NCBI RefSeq assembly: GCF_001457475.1
Contig: NZ_LN831029.1
Coordinates: 3,720,001 to 3,784,000, forward strand
DNA length: 64,000 nt
Origin: Achromobacter xylosoxidans
GTDB lineage: Bacteria > Pseudomonadota > Gammaproteobacteria > Burkholderiales > Burkholderiaceae_B
Reading direction: 5' to 3'
The translations under genes were made by a program, and so were the position numbers. The notes beneath the pieces are model-generated. The model saw only the letters and a program-made list of their open reading frames with translations, did not search any database and was not told the DNA's origin. Position 1 is the stretch's first letter. Each line of letters begins with the position of its first letter. This document shows positions 24,470 to 34,671 of this stretch, in pieces.

Positions 24470-25411
24470 ATGACTACAAACACGAATGAACAGCGACGCG
24501 CGCTACTGGAGGAGCTGACTCAAGCCCAGCGTGAGCGCCTGTCGCATATAGATTTCAAGTTGTTCTTCCTCGGGGAGTTGCGACGTGCTGATGTAGTAGG
24601 CCGCTTTGGCACTGGTCCAGCTGCGGCTACTCGTGACATCGCGCAGTACAGGGAGATCGCGCCTGGAAACCTGATTCTTGACAACGTCGACAAGGTTTAT
24701 CGCCCTACGGAGAGCTTTGTTCCCCTGTTCGACCATTCGCCGCAACGCGTACTAACCGCGTTGTCCCATGGGTTTGGTGAAGGGCTGGGAGATTCCCTGA
24801 AGTCGATGGTCCGATGCGAATTTCCTACAGCGCTGAATCAGCCAAAGATGTCAGTCTTGGCGCCTATTACGCGTGCTATCAACCGCGGCAAAGCGGTCAA
24901 GCTGGTCTACACATCAGTAGAAAGTGGTCGGACCGAACGCGAGATCGTTCCCATAGCTCTTGTCGACATCGGCATTAGATGGCACGTACGGGCCTTCGAT
25001 CGCAGGCGCAAAGGATTCCGTGATTTCGTCCTTACTCGTATGGAGAATCCCGTCGTTTTAGAGGAGAGCCCCATCGGCGAGGAAGAAAAAGTCGAAAAGG
25101 ACGTCCAATGGAATCGCATCATTGAGCTCGAGCTGGTTCCGCATCCAAACCACCCGCGCCCCGAGGTGGTGATGATGGATTACGACATGCCTGACGGTGT
25201 GCTGCATGTCAAAGTCCGGGCAGCGAATGCGGGCTACATGCTGCGTATGTCTACGATCGACTGCTCTCCTGATCACAGCCTTGAAGGGCTTGAGTATGCT
25301 CTTTGGCTGAAGGATCCTTTGGCACTGTATGGAGCAAGCAATGCACGATTAGCTCCCGGATATCGCGATCCTAGGCCAGATGCACCCAATGCTCCGATCA
25401 AAGCGTTGTGA
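24470..25411 (+). CDS. capW: WYL-domain regulator, CapW/BrxR-like
   Basis: 313 residues: N-terminal winged helix (LGELRRADVVGRFGTGPAAATRDI), central WYL domain (AINRGKAVKLVYTSVESGR and the HVRAFDRRRKGFRDFVLTR pattern), and a C-terminal WCX-like domain. The classical Trp-Tyr-Leu is replaced by WHVRAF, typical of CapW and BrxR. These repress defence operons and release on damage or infection cues. It is divergent from the CBASS operon and 107 bases from the small leading gene. Confidence 0.85.
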   Translation: MTTNTNEQRRALLEELTQAQRERLSHIDFKLFFLGELRRADVVGRFGTGPAAATRDIAQYREIAPGNLILDNVDKVYRPTESFVPLFDHSPQRVLTALSHGFGEGLGDSLKSMVRCEFPTALNQPKMSVLAPITRAINRGKAVKLVYTSVESGRTEREIVPIALVDIGIRWHVRAFDRRRKGFRDFVLTRMENPVVLEESPIGEEEKVEKDVQWNRIIELELVPHPNHPRPEVVMMDYDMPDGVLHVKVRAANAGYMLRMSTIDCSPDHSLEGLEYALWLKDPLALYGASNARLAPGYRDPRPDAPNAPIKAL

Positions 25412-25527
25412 AATCGATGGGGGTTAGAGCGGGTTGCTGTAGTAGGCAACTATTCTCTGATTTTGTGGGAGTGGCTCTTTTCAGTTTGTAGTGGTTAATC
25501 AGGGTTTTGCCGTCGAGTAGGCGTCAG

Positions 25528-25600
25528 CGATGGAAGCCCAAAGGAGGCGAGACTCGATGCGGAGCACGACAGCGCGGCCCGGCACAGCCGGGAGACGCCC
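25528..25600 (+). repeat. Noncoding repeat A, copy 1
   Basis: Shares ordered blocks with 60393-60489: CGATGGAAGCCC, GGCGAGAC, CTCGATGCG, GCACGACAGCGCG and GACGCCC. Between the last two each copy has a hairpin of different sequence (here CCCGGC-ACA-GCCGGG), which suggests a conserved RNA or DNA structure. It lies between capW and the CPBP gene. Confidence 0.7.
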
Positions 25601-25650
25601 GACTCGATTATTCCTTGTCGGACAGATGGAAATCAAGACTTGGGAACGAA

Positions 25651-26385
25651 ATGGACATGCGACTGGATGCGCAACGATTCAGGAATATTTTCGGTTTGGG
25701 GCAACCCTTTGCCACCCGATGGAGCGTGGCCTTACTGCTCGGCTTGTTGGCCTACCGCATCTATCGGTTGACGCTGCCCTGGATCGTCAGCCAGTTCAGC
25801 CTACAAGACATGGTGCGCTACACGATTGCCGTGTTTTACGGGCCGTCCGCCTTGCTGCTTCTCGCTCTATTCGCCGTCCACAAGCGCTGGTGCTTCCCAG
25901 ACATTCGTTTCATGGGCGGCATTCGGCGCCAACACGTCGTGCAAGGCATTTTGGCGGTATCAGCAATCTATCTGGCTACCTATGGCACGGCACTGTGGCT
26001 CGGGCAACCACGTGAAGTCAGCATGGCGAGCCTCTACGACCACAAGACGCCAGCGCAGATCGCCATCATGGTGGCCTGTCTGCTTCTCCTGCCGCCTATC
26101 GTGGAAGAACTCGCCTTTAGGCATTTTTTGCTTTCGCTATTGCCATTCAAGGCCAATAGGTGGATCGCAACGGTTGCAGTCGTGGGTACGGCAAGCTTCT
26201 TCTCCTACCAACACCACGCGAGCTACCAGTACCTGACAACCTTCCTGGCGCTATTCGCGCTTGGGATCGTATTCGCATCAGCGCGGATTCGCTCGGATGG
26301 CCTCGTGCTTCCGATAGGTTTGCATGCCTACGCCATCGCGTTCGCATTGGCCTGCGATCAGGTCATGGCTCGTATTCAGACCTAA
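25651..26385 (+). CDS. CPBP-family intramembrane metalloprotease
   Basis: 244 residues with about six membrane segments. All the CPBP (Rce1/Abi) motifs are visible: Glu152-Glu153 with Arg157 (EELAFRHF), Phe184 with His188 (FFSYQHH) and a third His in GLHAYAI. These are membrane-embedded proteases; in bacteria members serve in bacteriocin immunity, prenyl-protein processing or phage defence. I start at MDMRLDAQ (25651) because the upstream extension has no hydrophobic or conserved content and overlaps repeat A. Confidence 0.82.
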   Translation: MDMRLDAQRFRNIFGLGQPFATRWSVALLLGLLAYRIYRLTLPWIVSQFSLQDMVRYTIAVFYGPSALLLLALFAVHKRWCFPDIRFMGGIRRQHVVQGILAVSAIYLATYGTALWLGQPREVSMASLYDHKTPAQIAIMVACLLLLPPIVEELAFRHFLLSLLPFKANRWIATVAVVGTASFFSYQHHASYQYLTTFLALFALGIVFASARIRSDGLVLPIGLHAYAIAFALACDQVMARIQT

Positions 26386-26502
26386 CCGCCGTGGCATCCA
26401 AACGAGACGCCCCATAGGCAGACGCTCTCGAATCGCGCTGCGCAGCCCACGACTACCCAGGGATGATGGCAGGATTCGACAACCGCTTCTCATACCCGAC
26501 TG

Positions 26503-27819
26503 ATGCGAACAAAGAATATGAGTGACGACCAATTCTTCTATTCGAGCGGATTCGCACAATGGTCCGCCCAGCACGAACCCATTGACTACCAGACGATGCT
26601 GACGTTGAGAGAAGAGGCCCTCCCCTTACTGGTCAAATCAGTCAGCGATGGCGAAATCACTACTATCGATAGCGTCGATTCGCCATTGTCGACAGCCATC
26701 AAAGCACATCATCGACTCACCGACTTTGAAATGAATGCGCATTGGATCGGCTCGTCCCAAGCGTGGTCATGCCCGTGCTGTGGACGATCGAAATTCCATA
26801 TCTCGCGGGTCGGCAAGAAGAACCAGATTCTGGCAAAGCTCGTTGTCCATCACGACCACATGGGCGAAGCGCTCAAGGCTGCTTTCCACGTAGCCTTTGA
26901 AGAAGCCGGCACCCGTGATGCACAGATCGAGGGAAATCGGCTTGTGGAACGTATCGGAAGCGCGTTTGCAGCATATGAGGAAGTCCTGATCTGCGAAGAC
27001 TGCAACAACGCCGATACCGAGGCCAAGAAGCTGTTGGAAGCGCCATCTTTCTTCTCCTTCTCGATCGGACAGATTCGCTCGTTCATCCAAAGCTCGGCGC
27101 ATCATCCTCACGATGTTGACGCCGACGCAGCTCACCAAAGATGGAAGGAAGCCAGGCCCGCTTATGAACTGCGGATGGAACTGATACGCACCGTGGCGCA
27201 GGCCGCCGCTACCGACAACCATTGGTACGAACCGTATGACCGCACGATGCAGCCGATCCCCACACTTGGTAACGGACACCGGACCGGTGATACGACCATC
27301 TTGAAGTGGGTATCCACCGAATCCCTTTATAAGGCACTCGGCCCGCAGCAAAAGACGGCCCCTAGGAATCTCACGCGCTGGCGTACGACGATACCCAAGC
27401 AGGGGCGCCCGCTTCCGGCGAACTTCCTCGCCATGCTGCTATCGGACGAATACCGAGCCCGCCGCTGGGAGCAGGTCGCCGACGATTGGTCATGCCCCGT
27501 ATGCCGACGCACCAAGCAAGAAATCCTTTATGTGGGCGACGAGGGCAAAGTCAGCTTCCACATCAGCACCAACCATGGCCGTGGCGCATGGTCAAGCGCA
27601 TCCGAGATTTGCAACCACTGCAATTCCACGCTGATGAGCCTGAAGACAGAGATATCGGAGTTGACCGGCAACCGTCCAAGGGATAGCTACGCCTTCGTTA
27701 GCCCTAACGAACTGGCTGGGATCATTCGCGCCCGCCCTCATTCTCCCCATACGATCCACGCGCCCGAAGCTGCAGCGCTGGTCACAACCATCCTGAACCG
27801 TCTCGCAGGCTCCGCATGA
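26503..27819 (+). CDS. Protein with two tandem HNH-like zinc modules
   Basis: 438 residues. Module 1: CPCC (90-93), HHDH (116-119), CEDCNN (164-169), then HHPH (200-203). Module 2: CPVC (331-334), HISTNH (353-358), CNHCN (370-374), then HSPH (413-416). Order and spacing match, so the gene arose by internal duplication. The paired CxxC, His-His and CxxCN pattern is that of HNH/treble-clef nucleases; module 1 keeps more of the catalytic histidines than module 2. It overlaps the next gene by four bases (ATGA). Likely a nuclease; biological role not known. Confidence 0.72.
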   Translation: MRTKNMSDDQFFYSSGFAQWSAQHEPIDYQTMLTLREEALPLLVKSVSDGEITTIDSVDSPLSTAIKAHHRLTDFEMNAHWIGSSQAWSCPCCGRSKFHISRVGKKNQILAKLVVHHDHMGEALKAAFHVAFEEAGTRDAQIEGNRLVERIGSAFAAYEEVLICEDCNNADTEAKKLLEAPSFFSFSIGQIRSFIQSSAHHPHDVDADAAHQRWKEARPAYELRMELIRTVAQAAATDNHWYEPYDRTMQPIPTLGNGHRTGDTTILKWVSTESLYKALGPQQKTAPRNLTRWRTTIPKQGRPLPANFLAMLLSDEYRARRWEQVADDWSCPVCRRTKQEILYVGDEGKVSFHISTNHGRGAWSSASEICNHCNSTLMSLKTEISELTGNRPRDSYAFVSPNELAGIIRARPHSPHTIHAPEAAALVTTILNRLAGSA

Positions 27820-29057
27820 CCACACCACCTGTGCTTGACGCGCTGTTCCAGGCCCTGATTACCGGGGATCAAGACGCTCTGCGTGATATCGAAATTCACC
27901 GAGCCCATGAGTGCGTGAATCTTCGCGCCCTCATCAGCACGGAGCATGCCGGTGCCGTGGCTCTCGACCTTGGGCTCGGACTGGCGTCGAGCGTATATGT
28001 GACGCCGATCTTCGAGGGGCCTTGCGCTTTTTTTATGTCCCGCCAAGTCAGCGTTCAAGCACGGCTCACCGGCGGTCAGACGACGGTACCCCTCGATTAC
28101 TCGCTGAGCTTCGACTCCAATTTCGCGGAAAAGCTGAGAGCAACACTCAGCGGCGAACACATCCAGCCCGCCGACCGCAACTGGGTGCTTGAGGTCCTTA
28201 TGCTCAAGGCCAACAATGCAAGGGTGCAGTTCGATGTCCTGCCATTTCTATATGAAAACCTACGATTAGCCCGTAGCAATGAAGAGAACCAGCGACCACT
28301 GAACACGTTGATCGCATTTCGTATGCTTAACCATCTGAACTGGTCCGCCTTCAACACAGACCCCAGTCGTTTCGATTTCGGCGTTTCACCAGAGTCTCTC
28401 CGCACGCATCTTCGTCCCGACGCTGAAGCCTTTCTTGCCGAAGCGCAGACCAGCACATCAGTGATGCACCACGAGGCAAAGAGTCTCGGCATTCAGGCAC
28501 TGCTACTTCGCTTCGCCACGTTATGGCATGAACGCAAACCCGTTCCCCAACGCATTCTTAGCGAACTGCTTGATTTCAGCCTGTCCAAACTGGGTTTCCT
28601 TCCCGTCACGGAACTGAGCTTGATCTGGAGCGGCATCAATCGCAAGGTGGTTGCGCCGTTCTTCGGCCCCATCACGGGCCAATCCAAAACAATGCTGAAG
28701 GACATTCAAGGGATGGCCTGGGATATGACGCATCTCCGACTGATGGAGCAAACGACCACCCTATCCCGGTTTGAATCATTCTTCGTTCCCTATTTCATCT
28801 CGATGGATGAGCGCTGGCGCAACCTTCTTCGCCTGAATCCGATACGCCTCATGCTAATCGATGACTCGCGAAAGAGCATGTTGTTCGCACGCGCTAACGA
28901 ACTCGATTTCCAACTGGCGTGCAACGCTTGTGCGAGCACACTGATTCAAACCGAGCGCAGCCCCGAGAAAGTGGCAGCGCGCCGTGCCGTAGCCAAGGCA
29001 ATCGACGTGCAATCGATGCGCGAGCTCGTCGCGCGTGAAGAGCACGTTTGGCTTTGA
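27816..29057 (+). CDS. Unrecognised 413-residue partner of the tandem-HNH protein
   Basis: Starts within the stop of the HNH gene, so the pair is translationally coupled. No signal peptide or membrane segment. The C-terminal half is helical and rich in Leu, Arg and Met; no Walker, HNH, REase or TIR motif is evident. Three Cys (CNACAS near residues 366-371) occur close together. It is probably a structural or sensor partner of the HNH protein. I cannot assign a family. Confidence 0.6.
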   Translation: MTTPPVLDALFQALITGDQDALRDIEIHRAHECVNLRALISTEHAGAVALDLGLGLASSVYVTPIFEGPCAFFMSRQVSVQARLTGGQTTVPLDYSLSFDSNFAEKLRATLSGEHIQPADRNWVLEVLMLKANNARVQFDVLPFLYENLRLARSNEENQRPLNTLIAFRMLNHLNWSAFNTDPSRFDFGVSPESLRTHLRPDAEAFLAEAQTSTSVMHHEAKSLGIQALLLRFATLWHERKPVPQRILSELLDFSLSKLGFLPVTELSLIWSGINRKVVAPFFGPITGQSKTMLKDIQGMAWDMTHLRLMEQTTTLSRFESFFVPYFISMDERWRNLLRLNPIRLMLIDDSRKSMLFARANELDFQLACNACASTLIQTERSPEKVAARRAVAKAIDVQSMRELVAREEHVWL

Positions 29058-29099
29058 GGCCGTTAGTGAAACGCGGCCAAATAACAACTTGCATCGATT

Positions 29100-29486
29100 C
29101 TTGCTTACCAGAAGCGTCAGGATCAGCACAAAGTCCGCTGCTGGGTGCCAAGCGCGACGGCGCCGCCAGCCACGTCTCCATCGCCGTGCCGAAGGTCTTG
29201 GCGACCACACCCAGCGTTTCTCGCACTGCTTTTCGAGCGCGCGCGAGATGCCCTTGAGCACGGCTTTGCGCGCGTCCAGGAGCAGTTCGCGCGCCACCGA
29301 CAGTGAGATGCCGCCAGGGCCGTAGCGCCCGAGGGTTAGCGTCTCGCGGCGTCCGTTGAGGCGGTAGTCGTAGCGGAAGGTGACAGTACCGCTGGGCGAT
29401 ACCGTCACGTACATCCCGTCCCGGTCAGAAGCCTTATAAATCTTGGACTTAGGCTTCAGATTTCGTAGTGCGGCGTCAGTAAGCAT
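29100..29486 (-). pseudogene. int: Broken tyrosine integrase (P4-like), N-terminal part
   Basis: Residues 1-85 (MLTDAALRNLKPKSKIYKAS, DGMYVTVSPSGTVTFRYDYR, LTLGRYGPGGISLSVAREL) are the DUF4102 arm-binding domain of P4-type integrases. After GISRALEKQ the frame shifts: the expected continuation TFGTAMETWLAA is found in another frame. The catalytic domain is missing; sequence is joined to the end of the 413-residue gene. It marks a former element boundary. Confidence 0.75.
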
Positions 29487-29510
29487 CGAGGTTTCCTCCG
29501 GCTTGTGACG

Positions 29511-29681
29511 GCTTTACCGTCAGGTTTTACCGTCAAGGACCTGGAGACCTGCTGATGCCCGGAAAGCCGCATAAAACAAGCATTCCCGAGAAGGCTTTTA
29601 CCGTCAAAGACGGTAAAAGTCTGAATAGTGAACGAGAGCGTCTTAATCCGGCCTCGATTTTTACCGTCAGCTCTACCGCCA
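29511..29681 (+). repeat. TTTTACCGTCA repeats upstream of the broken integrase
   Basis: Copies at 29511-29522 (CTTTACCGTCA), 29524-29535, 29595-29619 and 29658-29669, with a variant CTCTACCGCCA at 29671-29681. The third forms a perfect dyad CTTTTACCGTC-AAA-GACGGTAAAAG. This array lies just before the integrase start and could be arm-type integrase sites or operators of the integrase gene. Further downstream CGATAGC units (29701-29778) add more repetition. Confidence 0.6.
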
Positions 29682-29791
29682 ACTTTTTCTGCTGGCCAGC
29701 GATAGCCATCGATAGCCACCGTGACGTATTTCCTTATAAATCAACACGTTACGGCAGTTTTTCGATAGCTGGCGATAGTCCTCGAAGGACG

Positions 29792-30475
29792 TCAATTCAC
29801 TCCCAGCGGCACGTTGCTGTCCCCGCCCACACAGGCGCACTTGAGTTCCCGGCGATCGACATAGACCGCCTTGAAAACCGACACGGCCCCGACGGTCCCG
29901 ATGAACAGCGCCAACGGAATCGACACCCACATCCCCACGCCCGCGACCATCAGGACGCCTGCGATGGCCTCCGCGAACGGGTAGAAATAGGCATACCGAA
30001 CCCAGCGCTTGGCCAGCAGGTCGTAGTTGAGGAACATCGTCGCGAAGCCGTCCACGTCCTTGAGCTTCTGCAGCGCCAGGAGACACATGGCAAAGGCCAC
30101 GAACCACTCTGCCGCCTGAATGCTCCAGAGCTGGCCGAAGGCCGCCCAGCTCGCCGCCAGCGCCATCGCGGCCGCCATGGCGAACAGCGCGATCACAGGG
30201 GTGTAGGTCACGGCGTTCTTGTCCTTCACGGACATGCCGAAGAATTTGCGCAGGTCGTCGTAGCCGCCCACGCGCCGCCCGTTTATAAAGACCTGGGGGG
30301 TGGTCTCGACGCCATGCTCCTTCTTGAACGCATCCGTCTGCTCGCGGCTCGGCAAGTGTTTGTCCTCGACCTCGTAGCCCTTGCGGTTGAGCAGATCGAG
30401 CGACTTCAGCCCGTAGGGGCAGGTATGGCCGGGCATGACCATCCGGTAGAGCGTGGCTTGTTTGGGCGCAGACAT
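29792..30475 (-). CDS. Glutaredoxin-MauE fusion protein
   Basis: 227 residues. The first 80 are a glutaredoxin domain with CPYG-type active site (GHTCPYGLKSL) and TTPQVFINGRRVGGYDDL. The rest has four membrane segments of the MauE/DoxX type. It ends in a CACVGGDSNVPLG tail also found in MauE proteins. It probably passes electrons or thiols to periplasmic partners and is common in copper and mercury clusters. Confidence 0.85.
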   Translation of the reverse strand: MSAPKQATLYRMVMPGHTCPYGLKSLDLLNRKGYEVEDKHLPSREQTDAFKKEHGVETTPQVFINGRRVGGYDDLRKFFGMSVKDKNAVTYTPVIALFAMAAAMALAASWAAFGQLWSIQAAEWFVAFAMCLLALQKLKDVDGFATMFLNYDLLAKRWVRYAYFYPFAEAIAGVLMVAGVGMWVSIPLALFIGTVGAVSVFKAVYVDRRELKCACVGGDSNVPLGVN

Positions 30476-30692
30476 GCTGGACTTCTCCTGTGGGACTTTT
30501 CATGGGCCGGCCGCAGCGCCGACTATCACGGATTGAAGGACTTTGACGACATTTCCTGCCTAACCGGCGGTGGTGCAAGGGGGTGTAGGCATCTGGCTCC
30601 CGGGGCGGTCGTCAGGCTGCAACGCCGTCAGTCCTCCGTCTGCCAGAGCAACCCCGCCGCAGGCCGGCGCGCCCGCGGCGGCACGCTGGGTC

Positions 30693-31031
30693 CTAGTGGT
30701 TCTCCTTGGCATGGTTGATCGTGTACTTCGGGATCTCGACGGTCAGGTCCTCGTTCGCCACGATGGCCTGGCAGCTCAGGCGCGATTGCGCCTCTAGCCC
30801 CCAGGCCCGGTCAAGCAGGTCGTCCTCGCACTCCTCGACCTCGTTGAGGGAATCGAATCCCTTGCGCACGATGCAGTGGCAGGTCGTGCAGGCACAGCTC
30901 ATGTCGCAGGCATGTTCGATCTCGATGCCGTTGTCTAGCAGCGCCTCGCAGATCGAGGTGCCGACCGGCACGTTCAGCTCGGCGCCCTCGGGCGCCAGTT
31001 CAGGATGGGGCAAGACGGTGATCTTGGGCAT
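30693..31031 (-). CDS. fdx: 2Fe-2S ferredoxin (Isc Fdx-like)
   Basis: 112 residues from MPKITVLPHPELAPEG. Cluster ligands appear in CDMSCACTTCHC and in the C-terminal SRLSCQAIV. The frame continues 20 codons upstream inside the spacer after cueR; ATG 31031 with GGGAGAGACC before it is the natural start. It follows cueR in the same direction by 16 bases. A second, cluster-borne copy of a housekeeping iron-sulfur ferredoxin is known in copper islands, where copper damages such clusters. Confidence 0.88.
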   Translation of the reverse strand: MPKITVLPHPELAPEGAELNVPVGTSICEALLDNGIEIEHACDMSCACTTCHCIVRKGFDSLNEVEECEDDLLDRAWGLEAQSRLSCQAIVANEDLTVEIPKYTINHAKENH

Positions 31032-31047
31032 GGTCTCTCCCGGCTGC

Positions 31048-31527
31048 TCAGTGCGCACGCGGCTTCTTTGCCGCTGCGTTGCCACTTGCACGCCGTGGCA
31101 CGGCGCCGGTGCGCGCTTCGGGCTCGTCGTCGCTGGTATCGAGTTGCTCCAGCGTGTGCAGGATCGGGCAGTCGGGCCGTTCGTCGCCGGCGCAGCACCG
31201 GATCAGCGCCTTGAGCGTCTCGGCCATCTCCAACATGCTCGCGATGCGCCGGTCCAGCTCGGAGATGTGCTGCTGCGCCAGGCGCTTGACGTCGGCACTC
31301 CGGCGCGACTTGTCGTTCCACAGTCCCAGCAGGTCCGTGATCTCGGCCACCGAGAAGCCGAGGTCGCGCGCACGCCGGATGAAGTGCAGCCGGTGTACGT
31401 CGTCCTGGCTATAGGCGCGGTAGCCCGAATCGTTCCGGTCGGCCGGGGGAATCAAGCCGATCTGCTCGTAGTAGCGGATCATCTTGGCCGAGACCTTCGA
31501 GGCCTTGGATGCTTCACCGATGTTCAT
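31048..31527 (-). CDS. cueR: Copper-responsive MerR-family activator CueR
   Basis: 159 residues with the MerR helix-turn-helix (MNIGEASKASKVSAKMIRYYEQIGLI) and dimer helix. Copper ligands Cys112 and Cys120 (CCAGDERPDC, with an extra Cys111) match CueR exactly. It has a C-terminal extension of about 30 residues beyond E. coli CueR. It lies 15 bases behind copA and should activate the copA promoter and perhaps the DUF305 promoter. Confidence 0.92.
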   Translation of the reverse strand: MNIGEASKASKVSAKMIRYYEQIGLIPPADRNDSGYRAYSQDDVHRLHFIRRARDLGFSVAEITDLLGLWNDKSRRSADVKRLAQQHISELDRRIASMLEMAETLKALIRCCAGDERPDCPILHTLEQLDTSDDEPEARTGAVPRRASGNAAAKKPRAH

Positions 31528-31542
31528 GGTGTTCCTCCTTTC

Positions 31543-34038
<2,496 letters not shown>

Positions 34039-34072
34039 GGTTGTTTCCCATAGTTGATATTCGACATGGGGG

Positions 34073-34103
34073 AGCTTAGGGTTTACCATCGTGGGAAGGT
34101 CAA
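34073..34103 (-). promoter_or_regulatory. CueR-dependent copA promoter
   Basis: On the minus strand TTGACC (34098-34103) and TAAGCT (34073-34078) are 19 bp apart, the long spacer that needs MerR-type distortion. The spacer holds a dyad TTCCCA-CGA-TGGTAA. Transcription should begin near 34066, giving a leader of about 28 bases to ATG 34038. Confidence 0.82.
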
Positions 34104-34276
34104 GCGCTTTTTTCGGGTACTGTCAGGTTTCAGAAATGGCCCGGCGCACGGGGGAAACGAGGGGCCTTGGTCGCCAGGCTCGCCCTGGTCCCGGGCTGTG
34201 CGCGCGCTCAAGCGGTCGCAGCCTCGTTGATCCTGAAGGGCACGAACAGCCGTTCGAGGGTAGGAATTTTTGAGAG

Positions 34277-34633
34277 ATGACTCCACGCAAACCAGCCAGT
34301 GCCCCACCGAAGGGCCCAAGCACCGATCTGGCCTCCCTGTCACAGAATGACGTGACCATCCTGGCCGAGACTTTCCGGCTCCTGGGCGATCCGTCGCGGC
34401 TCAAGGTCATGCTGTGCTGCATGAAGGGGTCCACGTCGGTAAGCGACATCGCGGAAGCCGTCGAACTCTCGCAGTCGTTGGTCAGCCATCACCTTCGACT
34501 GTTGCGTGGAGCCCGTCTGGTCAAGGGCGTGCGCCAGTCCAAGCAGATCTTCTATGAGGTAGCGGACAAGCACGTGAGCCAGGTGCTGCTGGACATGGCC
34601 ATCCACATCGTTGAGGACAACAGCGACGACTAG
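34277..34633 (+). CDS. ArsR/SmtB-family metal sensor (copy 1)
   Basis: 118 residues with the winged-helix SVSDIAEAVELSQSLVSHHLRLLRGARLVKG. The C-terminal helix HVSQVLLDMAIHIVED carries His and Asp residues of the type that bind zinc in CzrA/SmtB. It is a close paralogue of the gene at 37615-37992. It is divergent from copA and convergent with the nickel-type MFS gene. Zn, Co or Ni sensing is inference. Confidence 0.85.
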   Translation: MTPRKPASAPPKGPSTDLASLSQNDVTILAETFRLLGDPSRLKVMLCCMKGSTSVSDIAEAVELSQSLVSHHLRLLRGARLVKGVRQSKQIFYEVADKHVSQVLLDMAIHIVEDNSDD

Positions 34634-34671
34634 CCTTGGTGCGAAACAGCCCTTACCGCGTCCCGTGAGGC

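Noticed and set aside
29511..29778. CRISPR array at the TTTTACCGTCA repeats
   Set aside because: Units are short, unevenly spaced and partly inverted, with no constant-length spacers and no cas genes.
34039..34089. Upstream start of copA at 34089
   Set aside because: It lies before the -10 and inside the spacer of the MerR-type promoter; ATG 34038 is the first start in the transcript.
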